A DNA stretch of 6,569 nt from Candidatus Nanopelagicaceae bacterium (GTDB taxonomy: Bacteria; Actinomycetota; Actinomycetes; Nanopelagicales; Nanopelagicaceae): assembly GCA_947440735.1 (NCBI GenBank), contig CANESA010000030.1, forward strand, positions 1 to 6,569. Direction: 5' to 3'. The position numbers and the translations under genes were made by a program. How positions within the stretch are numbered: the first letter of the stretch is position 1; every line of letters starts with the position of its first letter. The notes below the pieces were generated by a model that was given only the letters and a program-made list of their open reading frames with translations, ran no database searches and was not told the origin of the DNA. This document shows, piece by piece, positions 5,619 through 6,569 of the stretch.

Positions 5619-6083
5619 TTAAGGGTTTTTAAAGTGACGCGCAAAACGCGCGAGAGAGATGCGAACTCCAAGCCAAATAAATGGCGCACCTAAGAGGAAT
5701 AGTGCGCGGTGAATATCAATTGTCTCGCTCCAATAAAACGTGGATGAGTGAGGGCCAGTTGATTCAAGTTGGAATGTACCCGTGCCCTTTAAAATTTTTC
5801 CTGTATGAATTACATCGCATCGAGTGGGTGGCTCCCACGATGTAACTGTCATGGTGTCGAGAAGGCCAAGGAATGAAAACTTTGGATAGATCCGGTGAGC
5901 GGGGCCGGTAAATGCCGCGATCGAAGTTCCCACTCCTTCAGAAATTTCAGATGTGACCCACACTCGGGTGGCAACCATCCAATCGCCCTGACTGCTCCAA
6001 TTGGCAATCTTTGCCCACACTTTTTCAATGGACGCATCGCAATCGACGCGTATTGCGAGTGTGTTCTTCGAATTGCTAGCCAT
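5619..6083 (-). CDS. SRPBCC (polyketide cyclase/dehydrase-like) family protein
   Basis: This is a 154-residue protein. The N-terminal pattern, a beta strand (NTLAIRVDCDAS, 7-18) followed by IEKVWAKIANWSSQGDWM (19-36), is the typical SRPBCC opening, where W29 and W35 recall the FxxVWxxxxDxxxxxxW motif. Later strands at about 39-43, 52-59, 76-83, 103-108 and 114-123 end in a long C-terminal helix (about 125-152), as expected for a START/Bet v 1-like cavity fold that binds a hydrophobic ligand. The ligand is unknown. The hydrophobic stretch ALFLLGAPFIWLGVRIS (127-143) lies in that last helix and could be membrane-associated. I chose ATG at 6083. The longer frame starting at 6146 would run back over the dapD start and adds 21 residues unlike the family. 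The gene is divergent from dapD, with 30 bp between start codons. Confidence 0.78.
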   Translation of the reverse strand: MASNSKNTLAIRVDCDASIEKVWAKIANWSSQGDWMVATRVWVTSEISEGVGTSIAAFTGPAHRIYPKFSFLGLLDTMTVTSWEPPTRCDVIHTGKILKGTGTFQLESTGPHSSTFYWSETIDIHRALFLLGAPFIWLGVRISLARFARHFKNP

Positions 6084-6090
6084 GAAATTA

Positions 6091-6096
6091 AGGATA
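6091..6096 (-). promoter_or_regulatory. Candidate -10 element (TATCCT) of the SRPBCC gene
   Basis: TATCCT on the minus strand ends 7 nt before the ATG at 6083, giving a predicted transcription start at 6084-6083, leaderless or nearly so. No Shine-Dalgarno is present. It lies only 5 bp from the opposite-facing dapD -10 hexamer. Confidence 0.42.
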
Positions 6097-6101
6097 GGCG
6101 A

Positions 6102-6107
6102 TATTGT
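6102..6107 (+). promoter_or_regulatory. Candidate leaderless -10 element (TATTGT) of dapD
   Basis: TATTGT has its final T at -7 relative to the A of the dapD ATG (6114), the exact spacing of a leaderless start. No purine-rich Shine-Dalgarno precedes the ATG. The -35 position would fall around 6079-6084, on the SRPBCC start codon, with no TTGAC-like match. Confidence 0.45.
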
Positions 6108-6113
6108 GTGCCC

Positions 6114-6569
6114 ATGTCTTCTCAAGCAACTGCCGCCCATGGCCATGGAATTGCCACACTCTCGGGCTCCACAGTTCTCGATGTCTGGTTTCCAGCTCCG
6201 GCACTAGGTGCTCTCGTAGGAAAACCTGCGCAATCACTCCTTGATGCAGTCGGTGCTGATGATGTACGAAAAGTACGGCGTGAAGTAGTTTCGGTTGAAA
6301 TTGATATTACTCAACCACCACAAGATGCAGTAGATGCATATCTACGACTTCATCTTCTCTCACATAGATTAGTTAAACCTCACGGACTCTCACTTGATGG
6401 AATATTCGGGCTCCTTACAAATGTTGTCTGGACATCTGCGGGTCCCTGCGCCATTGAAGGGTTTGAAGAAGTTCGTGCTGGAATACGTGCACGTGATGGC
6501 CATGTCACTATTTTTAGCGTAGATAAATTCCCACGGATGGTCGATTACGTCATTCCATCAGGTGTGCGA
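6114..6569 (+). CDS. dapD: 2,3,4,5-tetrahydropyridine-2,6-dicarboxylate N-succinyltransferase, N-terminal part (3' end outside window)
   Basis: The 152 visible residues run off the right edge. The enzyme transfers a succinyl group from succinyl-CoA to tetrahydrodipicolinate in the succinylase branch of diaminopimelate/lysine synthesis, supplying cell-wall DAP and lysine in the cytosol. The sequence is of the actinobacterial DapD type (compare M. tuberculosis Rv1201c). It begins with GIATLSGSTVLDVWFPAP (12-29) and has the invariant-looking DAYLRLHLLSHRLVKPHGL (74-92), GLLTNVVWTSAGPCAIEGF (99-117) and VDKFPRMVDYVIPSGVR (136-152) blocks. The left-handed beta-helix acyltransferase domain that follows is not in the window. 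The linker after WFPAPALG is shorter than in the mycobacterial protein. The start ATG at 6114 is the first in frame and fits a leaderless transcript. The gene is divergent from the SRPBCC gene. Confidence 0.94.
   Translation, partial: MSSQATAAHGHGIATLSGSTVLDVWFPAPALGALVGKPAQSLLDAVGADDVRKVRREVVSVEIDITQPPQDAVDAYLRLHLLSHRLVKPHGLSLDGIFGLLTNVVWTSAGPCAIEGFEEVRAGIRARDGHVTIFSVDKFPRMVDYVIPSGVR

Noticed and set aside
5616..5634. Tandem T-rich motif (TTTTTAAGGG then TTTTTAAAG) at the 3' end of the SRPBCC gene, considered as a terminator or repeat
   Set aside because: It is T-rich only on the plus strand while the gene ends on the minus strand, there is no GC-rich stem, and part of it is coding. It is probably just an AT-rich gene end.
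6084..6146. A 21-residue N-terminal extension of the SRPBCC protein starting at 6146
   Set aside because: It would read through the dapD start and both candidate promoters. It has no ribosome binding site, and its sequence is unlike SRPBCC N-termini; ATG 6083 with its own -10 fits better.
1..6569. CRISPR array, tRNA/rRNA genes, insertion sequences, riboswitch upstream of dapD
   Set aside because: No spaced direct repeats, transposase-like frames, terminal inverted repeats or cloverleaf-like sequences were seen by eye. The dapD upstream spacer (30 bp) is too short for a lysine riboswitch.

Overview
The window is an ordinary actinobacterial chromosome segment, probably from a streamlined, moderate-GC lineage such as the freshwater Nanopelagicales (acI) or a relative. 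Three markers point to Actinobacteria: the actinobacterial type of DapD, the small DUF3117 protein, and a gene set resembling the Mycobacterium tuberculosis dapD...Rv1211...Rv1220c-sigE-rseA-htrA-tatB...mrp neighbourhood. Base composition is clearly lower in GC than in mycobacteria or streptomycetes, intergenic spaces are very short, and several start codons appear to be leaderless. The lineage assignment is inference.

Layout, left to right. Positions 1-387 (+) hold the C-terminal part of a DUF1003 membrane protein whose 3' end overlaps the convergent mrp gene by 36 bp. Positions 352-3559 (-), read right to left, hold a tightly packed series: class I SAM O-methyltransferase, HtrA-like membrane-anchored serine protease with a PDZ domain, TatB, and the Mrp iron-sulfur carrier ATPase. 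Leucyl aminopeptidase (pepA, to 5052) overlaps the methyltransferase start, and the DUF3117 gene lies 30 bp upstream of pepA. A 63-residue protein that is only a sigma-70 region 4 helix-turn-helix (5362-5553) and a SRPBCC/polyketide-cyclase-like protein (5619-6083) complete the minus-strand series. A divergent dapD (lysine/diaminopimelate biosynthesis) starts at 6114 and runs off the right edge.

From pepA to mrp, genes are joined by stop/start overlaps (ATGA, TGATG, ATGA) or a 12-bp gap, so a translationally coupled operon is likely. Its theme is envelope protein export and quality control (TatB, HtrA) plus housekeeping (PepA, Mrp). The main oddity is an absence. In mycobacteria an ECF sigma factor (sigE) and its anti-sigma factor (rseA) lie between the methyltransferase and htrA genes. 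Here those two genes abut with 12 bp between them, while an orphan sigma region 4 protein sits upstream in the same-strand series. No mobile element, CRISPR array, tRNA or rRNA was seen, and no intergenic stretch exceeds about 100 bp. I do not see a clearly new biological system. The most follow-up-worthy items are the stand-alone sigma region 4 protein, the lost sigE/rseA module and the very compact divergent dapD promoter region.
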